A stretch of DNA of 64,000 nt from JBJHDF01 sp050486405. GTDB lineage: Bacteria; Pseudomonadota; Gammaproteobacteria; Pseudomonadales; Cellvibrionaceae. A program made the translations under genes and the position numbers. Position 1 is the first letter of the stretch, and each line of letters starts with the position of its first letter. This document shows, piece by piece, positions 33,371-43,400 of the stretch. A model generated the notes under the pieces. That model was not told the origin of the DNA and made no database searches. It saw only the letters and a list, made by a program, of their open reading frames with translations. The DNA lies in NCBI GenBank assembly GCA_050486405.1, contig JBJHDF010000014.1:41103-105102 (forward strand), read 5' to 3'.

Positions 33371-33455
33371 TGGTGCCCAAGGCCGGACTTGAACCGGCAC
33401 GGCTTACGCCACTACCCCCTCAAGATAGCGTGTCTACCAATTCCACCACTTGGGC
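33371..33455 (-). tRNA. tRNA-Leu(GAG)
   Basis: The reverse strand folds as an 85-nt class II tRNA with acceptor pair GCCCAAG/CTTGGGC, D-arm TGGTGGAATTGGTAGACACG, anticodon loop TTGAGGG (anticodon GAG, reading CUC/CUU), a variable arm GTGGCGTAAGCCGT, T-loop GGTTCAAGTCC and encoded CCA. It lies just downstream of secG, the usual gammaproteobacterial place for tRNA-Leu(GAG). Confidence 0.97.
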
Positions 33456-33468
33456 ATAAACGGGGTTA

Positions 33469-33822
33469 TCAGTCTTCGTCCGGAACCACCGGGATAAAAT
33501 CATCGTCAGCCGGGTCGATCACCACGGGGATTTCGGAGGCGTCGGCCGGGACGGTGATGACTTCCGGGATGCTGGCGTCGTCGACGTCGGCGCGGTTCTT
33601 GGCGAAGATCGCCAGGCTGAAGCTGGTGACAAAAAACAGGAATGCCAGCACCGCCGTGGCCTTGGTGAGAAAACCGCCGCCGCCTTCACTGCCAAATACA
33701 GTTTGCGAGGCGCCGCCACCGAAGGAAGCGCCGGCTGCGGCACCCTTGCCCTGCTGCAGCAGGATCAGGCCAATGATGGCCAGAGCGATCAGGATATGTG
33801 AAACCAGTACTAGTGTTGCCAT
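33469..33822 (-). CDS. secG: Preprotein translocase subunit SecG
   Basis: A 117-residue inner-membrane protein with two hydrophobic helices (LVLVSHILIALAIIGLILLQQGKG and ATAVLAFLFFVTSFSLAIFA) joined by the conserved GAAAGASFGGGASQTVFGSEGGGGFLTKAT loop. SecG supports SecYEG-dependent export. The acidic, Pro- and Val-rich C-terminal tail is somewhat longer than usual. It lies 39 bases after tpiA and 13 before tRNA-Leu. Confidence 0.97.
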   Translation of the reverse strand: MATLVLVSHILIALAIIGLILLQQGKGAAAGASFGGGASQTVFGSEGGGGFLTKATAVLAFLFFVTSFSLAIFAKNRADVDDASIPEVITVPADASEIPVVIDPADDDFIPVVPDED

Positions 33823-33861
33823 GACTATTGCTCTTCAGCTTGTCGTATTTGCCGCAGCGGA

Positions 33862-34623
33862 TTATTCGGCCGCGCGGCAGATGTTGAAAAATTCTTCTGC
33901 ATCCAGAGACGCACCGCCCACCAAAGCGCCATCTATGTCGGGCTGGGCAAAGAGTACCGCCGCATTGGCGGCCTTGACACTGCCACCGTAAAGAATGCGC
34001 ATGTCGCTGCCAGCCGCGCCCAGTTCGGAACGAATGAACGCGTGTACTTCCTGTGCCTGTTCCGGGCTGGCGGTCTTGCCCGTGCCTATGGCCCAGACCG
34101 GCTCGTAGGCCACTACCGTGCGGCTCAATACCGCCGGGTCCACCTGCTCCAGTACCGCCTGCAGTTGGGGGCCCACCACTTCCAGAGTGCGGTTCGCTTC
34201 CCGCTCCTCCAGCGTTTCGCCAACGCACAGAATCGGTACCAGGCCGGCCTCCAGCGCAGCGACAAACTTGGCGGCCACCTTGCGGCTGCTCTCGCCGTGA
34301 TCACTGCGCCGCTCGCTGTGGCCCACGATCACAAAGTGGCAGTGCAGGTCCGCCAGCATGGCGGCGGAAACATCGCCAGTGTGGGCACCGTCCGGATGCT
34401 CACTCACATCCTGGGCGCCCAGCAGAATATTGGACCTGTCTAAGGCAACGGCCGTTTCCGACAGATAGGGAAAGGGCGGACACACCGCCACCTCGGCCTG
34501 GTGCACGCCCTGCCACAGGGCCACCAGCTGCTCCAACCGGGCCGCGTTGGCCGCCCGATTGCCGTTCATTTTCCAGTTGCCGACCACCAGAGGGCGGCGT
34601 TTGGTGTTGGCTGTGTCGCTCAC
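33862..34623 (-). CDS. tpiA: Triosephosphate isomerase
   Basis: A 253-residue TIM barrel interconverting dihydroxyacetone phosphate and glyceraldehyde 3-phosphate. Catalytic Lys18 (GNWKMNG), His102 (VGHSERR) and Glu174 (YEPVWAIGTGKTASP) are all present. Order glmM-tpiA-secG is the classic gammaproteobacterial arrangement. Confidence 0.98.
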   Translation of the reverse strand: MSDTANTKRRPLVVGNWKMNGNRAANAARLEQLVALWQGVHQAEVAVCPPFPYLSETAVALDRSNILLGAQDVSEHPDGAHTGDVSAAMLADLHCHFVIVGHSERRSDHGESSRKVAAKFVAALEAGLVPILCVGETLEEREANRTLEVVGPQLQAVLEQVDPAVLSRTVVAYEPVWAIGTGKTASPEQAQEVHAFIRSELGAAGSDMRILYGGSVKAANAAVLFAQPDIDGALVGGASLDAEEFFNICRAAE

Positions 34624-34692
34624 AATTCCAGCTCCCTAGATGAGGGGCGCCAATGGTAGCGAAGAACCGCCCAGGACGCAATGCGCCTGGCG

Positions 34693-36027
34693 CTAAACAG
34701 CGGCTTCTACCACCTCGGCCAGACCCTGGGCCAGCTCGCGCACCTGGGCCTTGTCCTCGCCCTCCACCATGACCCGGACCACGGGTTCGGTGCCCGAGGG
34801 CCGCAACAACACCCTACCTCGGCCCGCCAATTGGGCTTCCACCTCGGCCAACGCGGCCTGCACGGCCTTGTTGGCGGATATATCCAGCCGACGATCCATA
34901 TGGACATTGATCATCACCTGAGGCAGCTTGTGCATACTCTTCCGGGCCTCGTGCAGGCTGGCACCCATAGTGGTGATGGCCAGCAGCACCTGCAGGGCGG
35001 AGATGATGCCATCGCCGGTGGTGGTGACATTGCCGCAGACGATATGCCCGGAGGATTCGCCCCCCAGTTTCCAGCCTTTCTCGCGCATCACCTCCAGCAC
35101 GTAACGGTCGCCCACCTTGGCCCGGGCAAAGGGGATACCCTGTTCCCTAAGGCCCAGCTCGAAGCCGTAGTTGCTCATCAGGGTGCCCACCACTCCATCG
35201 CAGCCCTTGCCGTAGTTCTTCTGGTAACAGGCGATGATGTAGAGCAGCTCGTCGCCGTCGACGATCTCGCCCTTGTCATCCACAAAGATTACCCGGTCGC
35301 CATCGCCGTCGAAGGCAATGCCCAGATCGGCGCCCACCTCCAGCACCTGCTCCTTGAGGAACTCGGGATTGGTGGAGCCGCAACTGCGGTTGATATTGGT
35401 GCCGTTGGGTTCCACGCCAACGGGAATCACCTTGGCACCCAACTCGCCGAACACTTCCGGGGCTATGTGGTAGGTGGCGCCGTGGGCACAGTCCACCACA
35501 ATTTTCAGCCCCTGCAGGCTGAAACCCCAGGGCATGGTGCCCTTGCAGAATTCGATGTAGCGACCGGGGGCGTCACCGATCCGGCGGGCCTTGCCCAGAC
35601 GCTCGGCGGTGATCATGGGCTTGTCCAGTTGTTCCTCGATCAGCCGCTCTATCTCATCGGCCAGCTTGGTACCATTGCCGCCGAAGAACTTGACGCCGTT
35701 GTCCTGGTAGCCGTTGTGGGAGGCGCTGATGACAATGCCGGCCTGGGCCTGGAAGGTGCGGGTGAGGTAGGCAATACCGGGGGTGGGCATGGGGCCGAGC
35801 AGGCCCACGTCGACACCGGCGTTGATCAGCCCGGCCTGTATGGCGGACTCGAACATGTAGCCGGAGATGCGGGTGTCCTTGCCGATAAGTATCAGGTTGG
35901 GACCGGAAAAACGGTTGACCAGCACGCAGCCGGCGGCCCAGCCCAGCTTGAGCATGAAGTCCGGAGTGATAGGCGTTTCGCCCACCTGGCCGCGAATGCC
36001 GTCGGTGCCAAAATAGGTGCGTGACAT
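34693..36027 (-). CDS. glmM: Phosphoglucosamine mutase
   Basis: A 444-residue alpha-D-phosphohexomutase making glucosamine 1-phosphate for peptidoglycan and LPS. It has FGTDGIRG at 6-13, phosphoserine motif ISASHN (Ser103 by comparison with E. coli Ser102), metal loop DGDGDRV and sugar-binding GGESSGH, and phosphate-binding RPSGTEPVVRV. The residue after ASHN is Gly rather than the common Pro. It starts three bases after folP ends. Confidence 0.98.
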   Translation of the reverse strand: MSRTYFGTDGIRGQVGETPITPDFMLKLGWAAGCVLVNRFSGPNLILIGKDTRISGYMFESAIQAGLINAGVDVGLLGPMPTPGIAYLTRTFQAQAGIVISASHNGYQDNGVKFFGGNGTKLADEIERLIEEQLDKPMITAERLGKARRIGDAPGRYIEFCKGTMPWGFSLQGLKIVVDCAHGATYHIAPEVFGELGAKVIPVGVEPNGTNINRSCGSTNPEFLKEQVLEVGADLGIAFDGDGDRVIFVDDKGEIVDGDELLYIIACYQKNYGKGCDGVVGTLMSNYGFELGLREQGIPFARAKVGDRYVLEVMREKGWKLGGESSGHIVCGNVTTTGDGIISALQVLLAITTMGASLHEARKSMHKLPQVMINVHMDRRLDISANKAVQAALAEVEAQLAGRGRVLLRPSGTEPVVRVMVEGEDKAQVRELAQGLAEVVEAAV

Positions 36028-36030
36028 GGT

Positions 36031-36882
36031 TTACTCCTGTTGGTGTTCAGCAAGGGCCTGCAGCACCCCGAGCACATCGGCGGTGGCAGCCACATCGTGC
36101 ACCCGGACTATGGCGGCACCGCGCTGGACGGCAGCCATGGCCAGCGCCAGGCTGCCCGGCAGGCGTTGATTCGTCTCCCGGCCCAGCAGTGAGCCCAGCA
36201 TGGACTTGCGGGACAAGCCCACCAGCAGCGGATAGCCCAGCCCGGCCAACTCCGGTAAACGCGCCAGCAGAGCGAGATTATGCGCCAAGGTCTTGCCAAA
36301 ACCAAAGCCCGGGTCCAGCAGAATCCGCTCCGGGGCCATACCCGCCGCCTGGCAGGCCTGGGCCCGCTGCTGGAGAAATTCGCGCACCTGGAGCACAGTA
36401 TCCCGGTAGCGGGGCTCCTGCTGCATGGTGTCCGGTTCGCCCTGCATATGCATCAGGCACACGGGCAGCCCGGTGGCCAGGGCCGCTTCCAGGGCGCCCG
36501 GCCGGCGCAGGGCACGGACATCGTTGATCAGTCCGGCGCCGAGCCGGGCCGCTTCGGTCATCAGTTCCGGACTGCTGGTGTCCACTGAAACAATGGTGTC
36601 GGTGTCCCGGACCAGCAGTTCCACCACCGGCAGCACCCGGTCCATTTCTTCCTGTAACCCCACCGGGGCGGCGCCGGGGCGGGTGGACTCTCCACCCACG
36701 TCAATGATGGCGGCGCCTTCGTCCAGCATTCCCTGCGCCCGGGACAGGGCCAGTGACAGATCCACACGGCCGGCGCGGTAGTAGCTGCCGCCGTCGGAGA
36801 AGGAATCGGGAGTGACGTTCAGCACCCCCATGATACGGGGCCTGGACAGATCCAGAAGCTGTTTGCCGCAGCGCAGTTGCAT
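36031..36882 (-). CDS. folP: Dihydropteroate synthase
   Basis: A 283-residue TIM-barrel enzyme joining p-aminobenzoate to dihydropterin pyrophosphate in folate synthesis. PRIMGVLNVTPDSFSDGG and IIDVGGESTRPGA are the signature loops; DPGFGFGK and VGLSRKSMLG follow. The ATG at 36882 gives the usual length; the longer frame would start at a TTG inside ftsH. It lies 61 bases downstream of ftsH. Confidence 0.97.
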   Translation of the reverse strand: MQLRCGKQLLDLSRPRIMGVLNVTPDSFSDGGSYYRAGRVDLSLALSRAQGMLDEGAAIIDVGGESTRPGAAPVGLQEEMDRVLPVVELLVRDTDTIVSVDTSSPELMTEAARLGAGLINDVRALRRPGALEAALATGLPVCLMHMQGEPDTMQQEPRYRDTVLQVREFLQQRAQACQAAGMAPERILLDPGFGFGKTLAHNLALLARLPELAGLGYPLLVGLSRKSMLGSLLGRETNQRLPGSLALAMAAVQRGAAIVRVHDVAATADVLGVLQALAEHQQE

Positions 36883-36943
36883 GGTCGCGAAGTCCGGGGG
36901 CAGGTGCGGGCGACAAGGCTGTGGCGCCTCGCCGCCCGTTGGG

Positions 36944-38866
36944 TCAATGCTCTTCGGCAGTGCCGCCAATGGGGCCGGGCTTTTTACCGCTCTCCTTTTC
37001 CCGCGTGGAGGGTCCGGAGCTGTCTTTGCCGCGCAGGTGGCTGTTGAAATCGTCGTCGTGCCAGTCCCGGGGCGGACGTACCGGACGGCGGGCCATCAGG
37101 TCGTCCACCTGTTCGGAGTCGATGGTCTCGTACTCCATCAGGGCGTCTTTCATGGCTTCGAGAATATCGCGGTTGTCGTGCAGTATCTGCTCGGCGCGCT
37201 TGTAGCAGCGGTCGATGATATCCCGCACTTCCTCGTCGATCATCTTCGAGGTTTCCCCGGAATAGTTCACCTTGCCGGTGCCGGGCATCACGCCTTCATC
37301 TTCGCCGTAGTGCAGCGGGCCGAGTTTTTCCGACAGACCCCACTTGGTCACCATATTGCGGGCCAGATCCGTAGCGCGCTCGATGTCGTTGGAGGCACCG
37401 GTGGTGATACCGTCTTCCCCCAGCGTCATCTCTTCGGCAATCCGCCCACCGAACAAAGTGCAGATCATGGATTCGATGGAGCGACGGCTCATGCTGTACT
37501 TGTCACCCTCAGGCAGGAACTGGGTGACACCCAGCGCCCGCCCCCGGGGAATGATGGTGACCTTGTGAATGGGGTCGTGCTCGGGCACCAGTTTGCCGAC
37601 AATGGCGTGACCGGCTTCGTGGTAGGCGGTGTTTTCCTTTTCCTTCTCGCTCATCACCATGGAGCGCCGCTCGGCGCCCATCATGATCTTATCCCGAGCC
37701 TTTTCGAATTCTTCCATGGTCACCAGGCGCTTGTTGCCGCGGGCGGCAAAGAGCGCCGCCTCGTTGACCAGGTTGGCCAGATCGGCGCCGGAGAAGCCGG
37801 GCGTACCCCGGGCAATCACCGAGGCCTGTACGCGCTCGTCCAGGGGGACCTTGCGCATGTGGACTTTCAGAATCTGTTCCCGGCCGCGGATATCCGGCAG
37901 ACCCACCACCACTTGCCGGTCAAAGCGGCCGGGGCGCAGCAGCGCCTTGTCCAGCACATCCGGGCGGTTGGTGGCGGCGATGACGATGACACCTTCGTTG
38001 CCTTCAAAGCCGTCCATCTCCACCAGCAACTGGTTGAGAGTCTGCTCGCGCTCGTCGTGACCGCCGCCGTGACCGCCGCCACGGTGGCGACCCACGGCGT
38101 CGATCTCGTCGATAAAGATGATACAGGGGGCCTGCTTTTTGGCCTGATCGAACATGTCCCGCACCCGGGAGGCGCCCACACCGACGAACATCTCGACGAA
38201 GTCGGAGCCGGAAATGGAGAAGAAGGGCACCTTGGCCTCGCCGGCAATGGCCTTGGCCAACAGGGTTTTACCCGTTCCCGGCGGGCCGACCATCAGCACA
38301 CCCCGGGGAATCTGGCCGCCCAGACGCTGGAATTTGGAGGGGTCGCGCAGGTATTCCACCAGTTCCTGCACTTCTTCCTTGGCTTCGTCCACCCCGGCCA
38401 CGTCGGCAAAGGTGGTTTTGATCTGGTCTTCGCTGAGCAGGCGCGCCTTGCTCTTGCCAAAGCTCATGGGGCCGCCGCGACCGCCGGCACCGCCCTGCAT
38501 CTGGCGCATAAAGAAGATGAGCACGGCGAGAATGATCATAATGGGCAAAATGGCGATCAGCAGTTGCCAAAGCCTGCCGGGTTGCGCGGGCTCCTTGCCC
38601 ACGACGGTGACGCCGTTGTTGAGCAGATCGGCCATCAGACCCTCGTCGCGCACTGGCGGCAGTATGGTGCTGAAGTGGGAACCGTCGCGCTTGACGCCGC
38701 GCACCTGCTGCCCCTGCATGGTGACACTTTCCACCCGATTGCGCTGCACCTCGCCCACAAACTCGGTGTAGGTGAGAGGTTGGGGTTCCGGCTGTTGGTT
38801 GAAACTCTGAAACACGGTGAACAGCACGGCGGCTATCACCAGCCAGAGAATCAGGTTCTTGGTCAT
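36944..38866 (-). CDS. ftsH: ATP-dependent membrane zinc metalloprotease FtsH
   Basis: A 640-residue inner-membrane AAA+ protease. Two transmembrane helices (5-22 and about 100-120) flank a periplasmic domain. The AAA module has Walker A GPPGTGKT (194-201), Walker B IIFIDEID and SRH ATNRPDVLD...RPGRFDR; the zinc site is HEAGH (416-420). It degrades LpxC, sigma-32 and misfolded membrane proteins. The ATG at 38866 matches E. coli (M-K-NLILWLVIA); an in-frame TTG three codons upstream is rejected. Confidence 0.98.
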   Translation of the reverse strand: MTKNLILWLVIAAVLFTVFQSFNQQPEPQPLTYTEFVGEVQRNRVESVTMQGQQVRGVKRDGSHFSTILPPVRDEGLMADLLNNGVTVVGKEPAQPGRLWQLLIAILPIMIILAVLIFFMRQMQGGAGGRGGPMSFGKSKARLLSEDQIKTTFADVAGVDEAKEEVQELVEYLRDPSKFQRLGGQIPRGVLMVGPPGTGKTLLAKAIAGEAKVPFFSISGSDFVEMFVGVGASRVRDMFDQAKKQAPCIIFIDEIDAVGRHRGGGHGGGHDEREQTLNQLLVEMDGFEGNEGVIVIAATNRPDVLDKALLRPGRFDRQVVVGLPDIRGREQILKVHMRKVPLDERVQASVIARGTPGFSGADLANLVNEAALFAARGNKRLVTMEEFEKARDKIMMGAERRSMVMSEKEKENTAYHEAGHAIVGKLVPEHDPIHKVTIIPRGRALGVTQFLPEGDKYSMSRRSIESMICTLFGGRIAEEMTLGEDGITTGASNDIERATDLARNMVTKWGLSEKLGPLHYGEDEGVMPGTGKVNYSGETSKMIDEEVRDIIDRCYKRAEQILHDNRDILEAMKDALMEYETIDSEQVDDLMARRPVRPPRDWHDDDFNSHLRGKDSSGPSTREKESGKKPGPIGGTAEEH

Positions 38867-38936
38867 TTCGTTCAAGGAGGCGTCCTCGTCATTTGTCGGA
38901 CCGGGCTTAACATTGTAGCCCGAAAGCGGACCGGGG

Positions 38937-39557
38937 TCAGGCCCGGTAGTCCCGGGCTACCAGATAGACCTCGCGGGAACGAGCCCGGGAGGCATCGGGT
39001 TTGCGCACAGCCACCCGGCCAAAATCGCGCCGGACTTCGGCCAGTAGCGGGTCAAAACCTTCGCCGTGGAAGACTTTGGCAACAAAATCGCCGCCGGGTT
39101 TCAACACCTGGCGGGCCAGATCCAGGGCCAGCTCCACCAGGTACACGGCCCGGGGCTGATCAACAGCGTCCATACCACTCATGTTGGGGGCCATATCGGA
39201 AATCACAAGGTCCACGGGGGCCCCGTTGAGCGTGGCGAGTATCTGCCCCAGCACGGCGTCTTCGGTAAAGTCGCCCTGGATAAAGTCCACCCCGGCCATG
39301 CCGTCCATGGGCAGGATATCCGACGCCAGCACCCGACCCCGGTCGCCCACCAGTTGCACCGCCACCTGGGACCAACCGCCGGGCGCGGAGCCCAGGTCCA
39401 CCACGGTCATGCCGGGGCGGATCAGTTTGTCCTTCTGGTTCAGTTCCAGCAGCTTGTAGCTGGCCCGGGACCGGTAGCCGTCCTGCTTGGACTGTTTGAC
39501 ATAGCGGTCGCTGAAGTGCTCGTCGAGCCAGCGGCCGCTGCTTTTGGATCTGGCCAT
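38937..39557 (-). CDS. rlmE: 23S rRNA 2'-O-ribose U2552 methyltransferase RlmE (FtsJ/RrmJ)
   Basis: A 206-residue class I methyltransferase with RSRASYKLLELNQKDKLI, SAM loop VDLGSAPGGWSQV, DMAPNMSG and KVFHGEGF; the catalytic K-D-K tetrad residues are in place. It acts on the assembled 50S subunit. It lies just upstream of ftsH, as in many gammaproteobacteria, and is divergent from yhbY. Confidence 0.97.
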   Translation of the reverse strand: MARSKSSGRWLDEHFSDRYVKQSKQDGYRSRASYKLLELNQKDKLIRPGMTVVDLGSAPGGWSQVAVQLVGDRGRVLASDILPMDGMAGVDFIQGDFTEDAVLGQILATLNGAPVDLVISDMAPNMSGMDAVDQPRAVYLVELALDLARQVLKPGGDFVAKVFHGEGFDPLLAEVRRDFGRVAVRKPDASRARSREVYLVARDYRA

Positions 39558-39603
39558 GGTGAAAATACGCTACAATGGCGCCTTTTGATCATAAGGCATG
39601 TGT

Positions 39604-39909
39604 ATGACGTTGACCGCCGCCCGCAAGAAAGAATTCCGCGCCCTGGGCCACAAGCTCAAGCCCGTTGTGACCCTGGCCGAACGCGGTCTTGAGGACGGCG
39701 TGTTGGCGGAGCTGAACCGCGCCCTGGACGACCACGAGTTGATCAAGGTCAAACTGGCCGTAAGCGAGCGGGAGGACCGCCAGGCGCTACTACAACAACT
39801 GCACGCCCTGCCCCGGCTGGAGGTGGTGCAGTCCGTAGGCAAAATCGCCCTGCTCTACCGCCCCAACAAAAACCCCAACCCCAAGCTCTCCAATCTTTTG
39901 CGGAAGTAA
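39604..39909 (+). CDS. yhbY: CRM-domain RNA-binding protein YhbY
   Basis: A 101-residue CRM-domain protein (KKEFRALGHKLKPVVTLAERGLEDGVLAELNRALDDHELIKVKL; GxxG-type loop) linked to 50S ribosome assembly. An AAGG site seven bases before 39604 favours this ATG over the one at 39598. It is divergent from rlmE and convergent with greA. Confidence 0.95.
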   Translation: MTLTAARKKEFRALGHKLKPVVTLAERGLEDGVLAELNRALDDHELIKVKLAVSEREDRQALLQQLHALPRLEVVQSVGKIALLYRPNKNPNPKLSNLLRK

Positions 39910-39930
39910 AAGGCGGTACCACCGCCTTTT
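39910..39930 (+). terminator. Terminator of yhbY
   Basis: AAGGCGGT and ACCGCCTT form an 8-bp stem with a 3-base loop directly after the stop codon, followed by a T-run interrupted by CCC. It also runs towards greA, which is convergent. Confidence 0.85.
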
Positions 39931-39961
39931 CCCTTTTCCCTTTTCCCTTTTCCCTTTTCCC
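39925..39961. repeat. Simple-sequence repeat (CCTTTTC)n between yhbY and greA
   Basis: About five tandem copies of a 7-base unit fill the short gap between the convergent genes yhbY and greA, ending at the greA stop codon. It is the only microsatellite I noticed in the window. Confidence 0.9.
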
Positions 39962-40438
39962 TCAAATATGCTCCACCTTATCAATCTCGTACTCAACATC
40001 GCCGCCCGGGGTCTTGACCAACACCACATCCCCTTCTTCCTTGCCGATCAGGGCGCGGGCGATGGGTGAGCTGACGGAGATTTTGCTGGCTTTGACGTCC
40101 GCTTCATCGTCGCCGACGATGCGGTAGGTTTTGGTCTCGTCGGTTTCCAGGTTGATGATAGTCACCGTGGTGCCGAAAATCACCTTGCCGGTGGCGGCAA
40201 TGGTTTTGACGTCGATGATCTGGGCGTTGCTCAGCTTGCCTTCAATTTCCTGAATGCGGCCTTCGCAAAAACTCTGCTGCTCACGGGCGGCGTGGTATTC
40301 GGCGTTTTCCTTCAGGTCGCCATGTTCCCGCGCTTCGGCAATGGCGGCGACGATACGCGGCCGCTGCACCTTTTTCAGGTCGTCCAGTTCCTTGCGCAAT
40401 GCCTCCGCGCCTTCTACCGTCATGGGAACCTTGCTCAT
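39962..40438 (-). CDS. greA: Transcription elongation factor GreA
   Basis: A 158-residue protein with an N-terminal coiled coil (GAEALRKELDDLKKVQRPRIVAAIAEAREHGDLKENAEYHAAREQQSFCEGRIQEIEGKL, including the acidic tip DLKENAEY) and a C-terminal FKBP-like domain. It rescues backtracked RNA polymerase. Its ATG overlaps the carB stop (ATGA), so it is translated with carAB. Confidence 0.98.
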   Translation of the reverse strand: MSKVPMTVEGAEALRKELDDLKKVQRPRIVAAIAEAREHGDLKENAEYHAAREQQSFCEGRIQEIEGKLSNAQIIDVKTIAATGKVIFGTTVTIINLETDETKTYRIVGDDEADVKASKISVSSPIARALIGKEEGDVVLVKTPGGDVEYEIDKVEHI

Positions 40439-43400
40439 GAGCCTATTCTCCCGTGCAGCTCCTGGAGCCGCCGCACTTGTGTTTGTTGTCCAAAACGCAG
40501 CGCCATGCAGACCGCCTCGCCGGCGGCGAGAGTGGTGGTGTAGTAAACCCGATGGTTTTCCGCGCTGCGGCGTATGGAGGCCGAGTCCTTGGTGGCCTGC
40601 CGCCCCTCCGTGGTGTTGACGATCAGGTCGATTTCGTCGTTCTTGATCATATCGACGATATGGGGCCGGCCTTCGACCACCTTGTTCACAGTCTGCACCT
40701 TCAGCCCCGCTTCCTGCAAGACTGCGGCGGTGCCGCGCGTGGCCACCAGCTCAAAACCCAGCCGGGACAGTTCCTTGGCCACCAGCACGACGCCGCCCTT
40801 GTCCACGTCGCGCACGCTGATAAAAGCGGTGCCGCTGGTGGGAATGCGGTTGTTTGCACCCAACTGGGATTTGGCATAGGCCTCGCCAAAGGTCTCGCCG
40901 ATGCCCATCACTTCGCCGGTGGACTTCATTTCCGGACCGAGAATGGGGTCCACCGCCGGGAACTTGTTGAAGGGGAAGACCGCTTCCTTGACGCTGTAGT
41001 AGTCGGGTACGATTTCGGCGGTAAAGCCCTGCTCGGCCAGGGTAGAGCCGGCCTGACAGCGGGCAGCCACCTTGGCCAGGGACACGCCGATGCACTTGGA
41101 CACGAAGGGCACGGTGCGCGACGCGCGCGGATTGACTTCGATCACGTAGATCTGACCATCCTGGTAGGCCAGTTGGGTATTCATAAGTCCCACCACGCCC
41201 AGTTCCAATGCCATCTGTTTTACCTGCTCGCGCATGGCGTTCTGCACATCGGCGGGCAGTGAATAGGGCGGCAGCGAACAGGCGGAGTCGCCGGAGTGCA
41301 CACCACATTGCTCGATGTGCTGCATGATGCCACCGATCACCACGTTCTTGCCGTCGGACACAGCGTCTATGTCCACTTCGATGGCGGAACTGAGAAAGTG
41401 ATCCAGCAGCACCGGTGCGTCTTCGGACACTTCCACCGCCGTGTTCATATAGGTGCGCAGTTCGTCTTCCTTGAAGACGATTTCCATGGCGCGACCACCC
41501 AGCACATAGGAGGGACGAACCACCAGCGGGTAACCCACCTGCTCCGCCACGGCCAGCGCCTCGTCCAGAGAGCGGACAATGGCGTTGGGCGGCTGCAACA
41601 GGTCCAGCGTGTTGATCATCTGCTGGAAGCGCTCGCGGTCTTCGGCGCGGTCGATGGCGTCGGGGCTGGTGCCGATAATGGGCACGCCTTCGGCTTCGAG
41701 TGCGCGGGCCAGCTTCAGTGGCGTCTGGCCGCCGAACTGTACAATCACACCCTTGGGTTTTTCCTTGTGCACGATTTCCAGCACGTCTTCCAGGGTTACC
41801 GGCTCGAAGAAAAGGCGGTCGGAGGTGTCGTAGTCGGTGGACACGGTTTCCGGGTTGCAGTTGACCATGATGGTCTCGTAGCCGTCTTCGCGCATGGCCA
41901 GTGCTGCGTGCACGCAGCAGTAGTCAAACTCGATGCCCTGACCAATGCGATTGGGGCCACCGCCGATCACCAGAATTTTTTCGCGCTCGCTGGGTGCCGC
42001 TTCGCACTCTTCGTCGTAGGTGGAGTACATATAGGCGGTGGCGGACGCAAATTCCGCCGCGCAGGTGTCCACCCGCTTGTAGACCGGGCGTACGTTCAGT
42101 TGCTGGCGGTGACGACGCACCTGTGTTTCAGTCACGCCGAGCAGTACCGCCAGTCGCTTGTCGGAGAAACCCTTGCGCTTGAGCAGATGCACGGTATCGG
42201 CATCGAGCGTATCCAGCGCGCGGCCGGTGAGCGCCTGCTCGATATCGATCAGCTCCTTGATCTGCACCAGGAACCAGCGATCGATGGCGGATGCCTCGAA
42301 CACCTCGTCCACGCTCATGCCCAGACGGAAGGCATCGCCCAGGAACCAGATGCGCTCGGCGCCAGGGGTGCCCAGTTCGCGGCGAATGCGCGCCGGGGTG
42401 TTGTCGTCGGTCAGATCCAGGCGCGGTTCGAAACCGGCGGAACCCACTTCGAGACCGCGCAGCGCTTTTTGCAGCGACTCCTGAAAAGTGCGACCGATGG
42501 CCATCACTTCACCCACGGATTTCATCTGGGTGGTCAGGCGCGCATCGGCGTCGCCGAATTTCTCGAAGGTAAAGCGTGGCACCTTGGTGACCACATAGTC
42601 GATGCTCGGCTCGAACGAGGCCGGAGTGGCGCCGCCGGTAATTTCATTTTGCAACTCGTCCAGGGTGTAGCCCACCGCCAGTTTGGCGGCCACCTTGGCA
42701 ATGGGGAAGCCGGTGGCCTTGGAGGCCAGCGCCGAGGAGCGCGACACCCGGGGGTTCATCTCGATCACTACCATGCGCCCGTCATCCGGGTTCACCGCGA
42801 ACTGCACGTTGGAGCCGCCGGTTTCCACGCCGATCTCGCGCAGCACCGCGAGCGACGCGTTGCGCATGATCTGGTATTCCTTGTCGGTGAGGGTCTGGGC
42901 CGGCGCCACGGTGATGGAGTCACCGGTGTGCACGCCCATGGGATCGAAGTTCTCGATGGAGCAGACGATGATGCAGTTGTCGTTCTTGTCCCGCACCACT
43001 TCCATTTCGTACTCTTTCCAACCGAGCAGGGACTCGTCGATCAGCAACTCGTTGGTGGGCGAGAGGTCGAGCCCCCGGGCGCAGATTTCTTCAAACTCTT
43101 CCCAGTTGTAGGCGATGCCACCGCCGGAGCCGCCCATGGTGAAGGAGGGACGGATGATGACCGGAAAGCCGAACTGCTTTGGCACTTCCTTGGCTTCGTC
43201 CATGGAGTGCACGATGACCGCCCGGGCGCACTCCAGACCAATGCGTTTCATGGCCTGATCGAACAGATCCCGGTCTTCGGCCTTGTTGATGGCCTCTTCC
43301 TTGGCGCCGATCAACTCGACGCCGTATTTTTCCAGCACACCGTTGCGGGCCAGATCCAGGGCGCAGTTCAGCGCTGTCTGGCCGCCCATGGTGGGCAGCA

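Noticed and set aside
33026..33400. Reverse frame across the tRNA repeats giving a 49-residue repeated peptide
   Set aside because: The frame stays open only because the repeat unit is 147 bp (3 x 49). It runs into the tRNA gene and has no ribosome site. E. coli tyrT repeats do contain a small gene, so it was considered, but nothing here supports translation.
36812..39229. Forward frame of 805 codons opposite ftsH/rlmE
   Set aside because: Shadow of highly conserved genes on the other strand; no recognisable domain.
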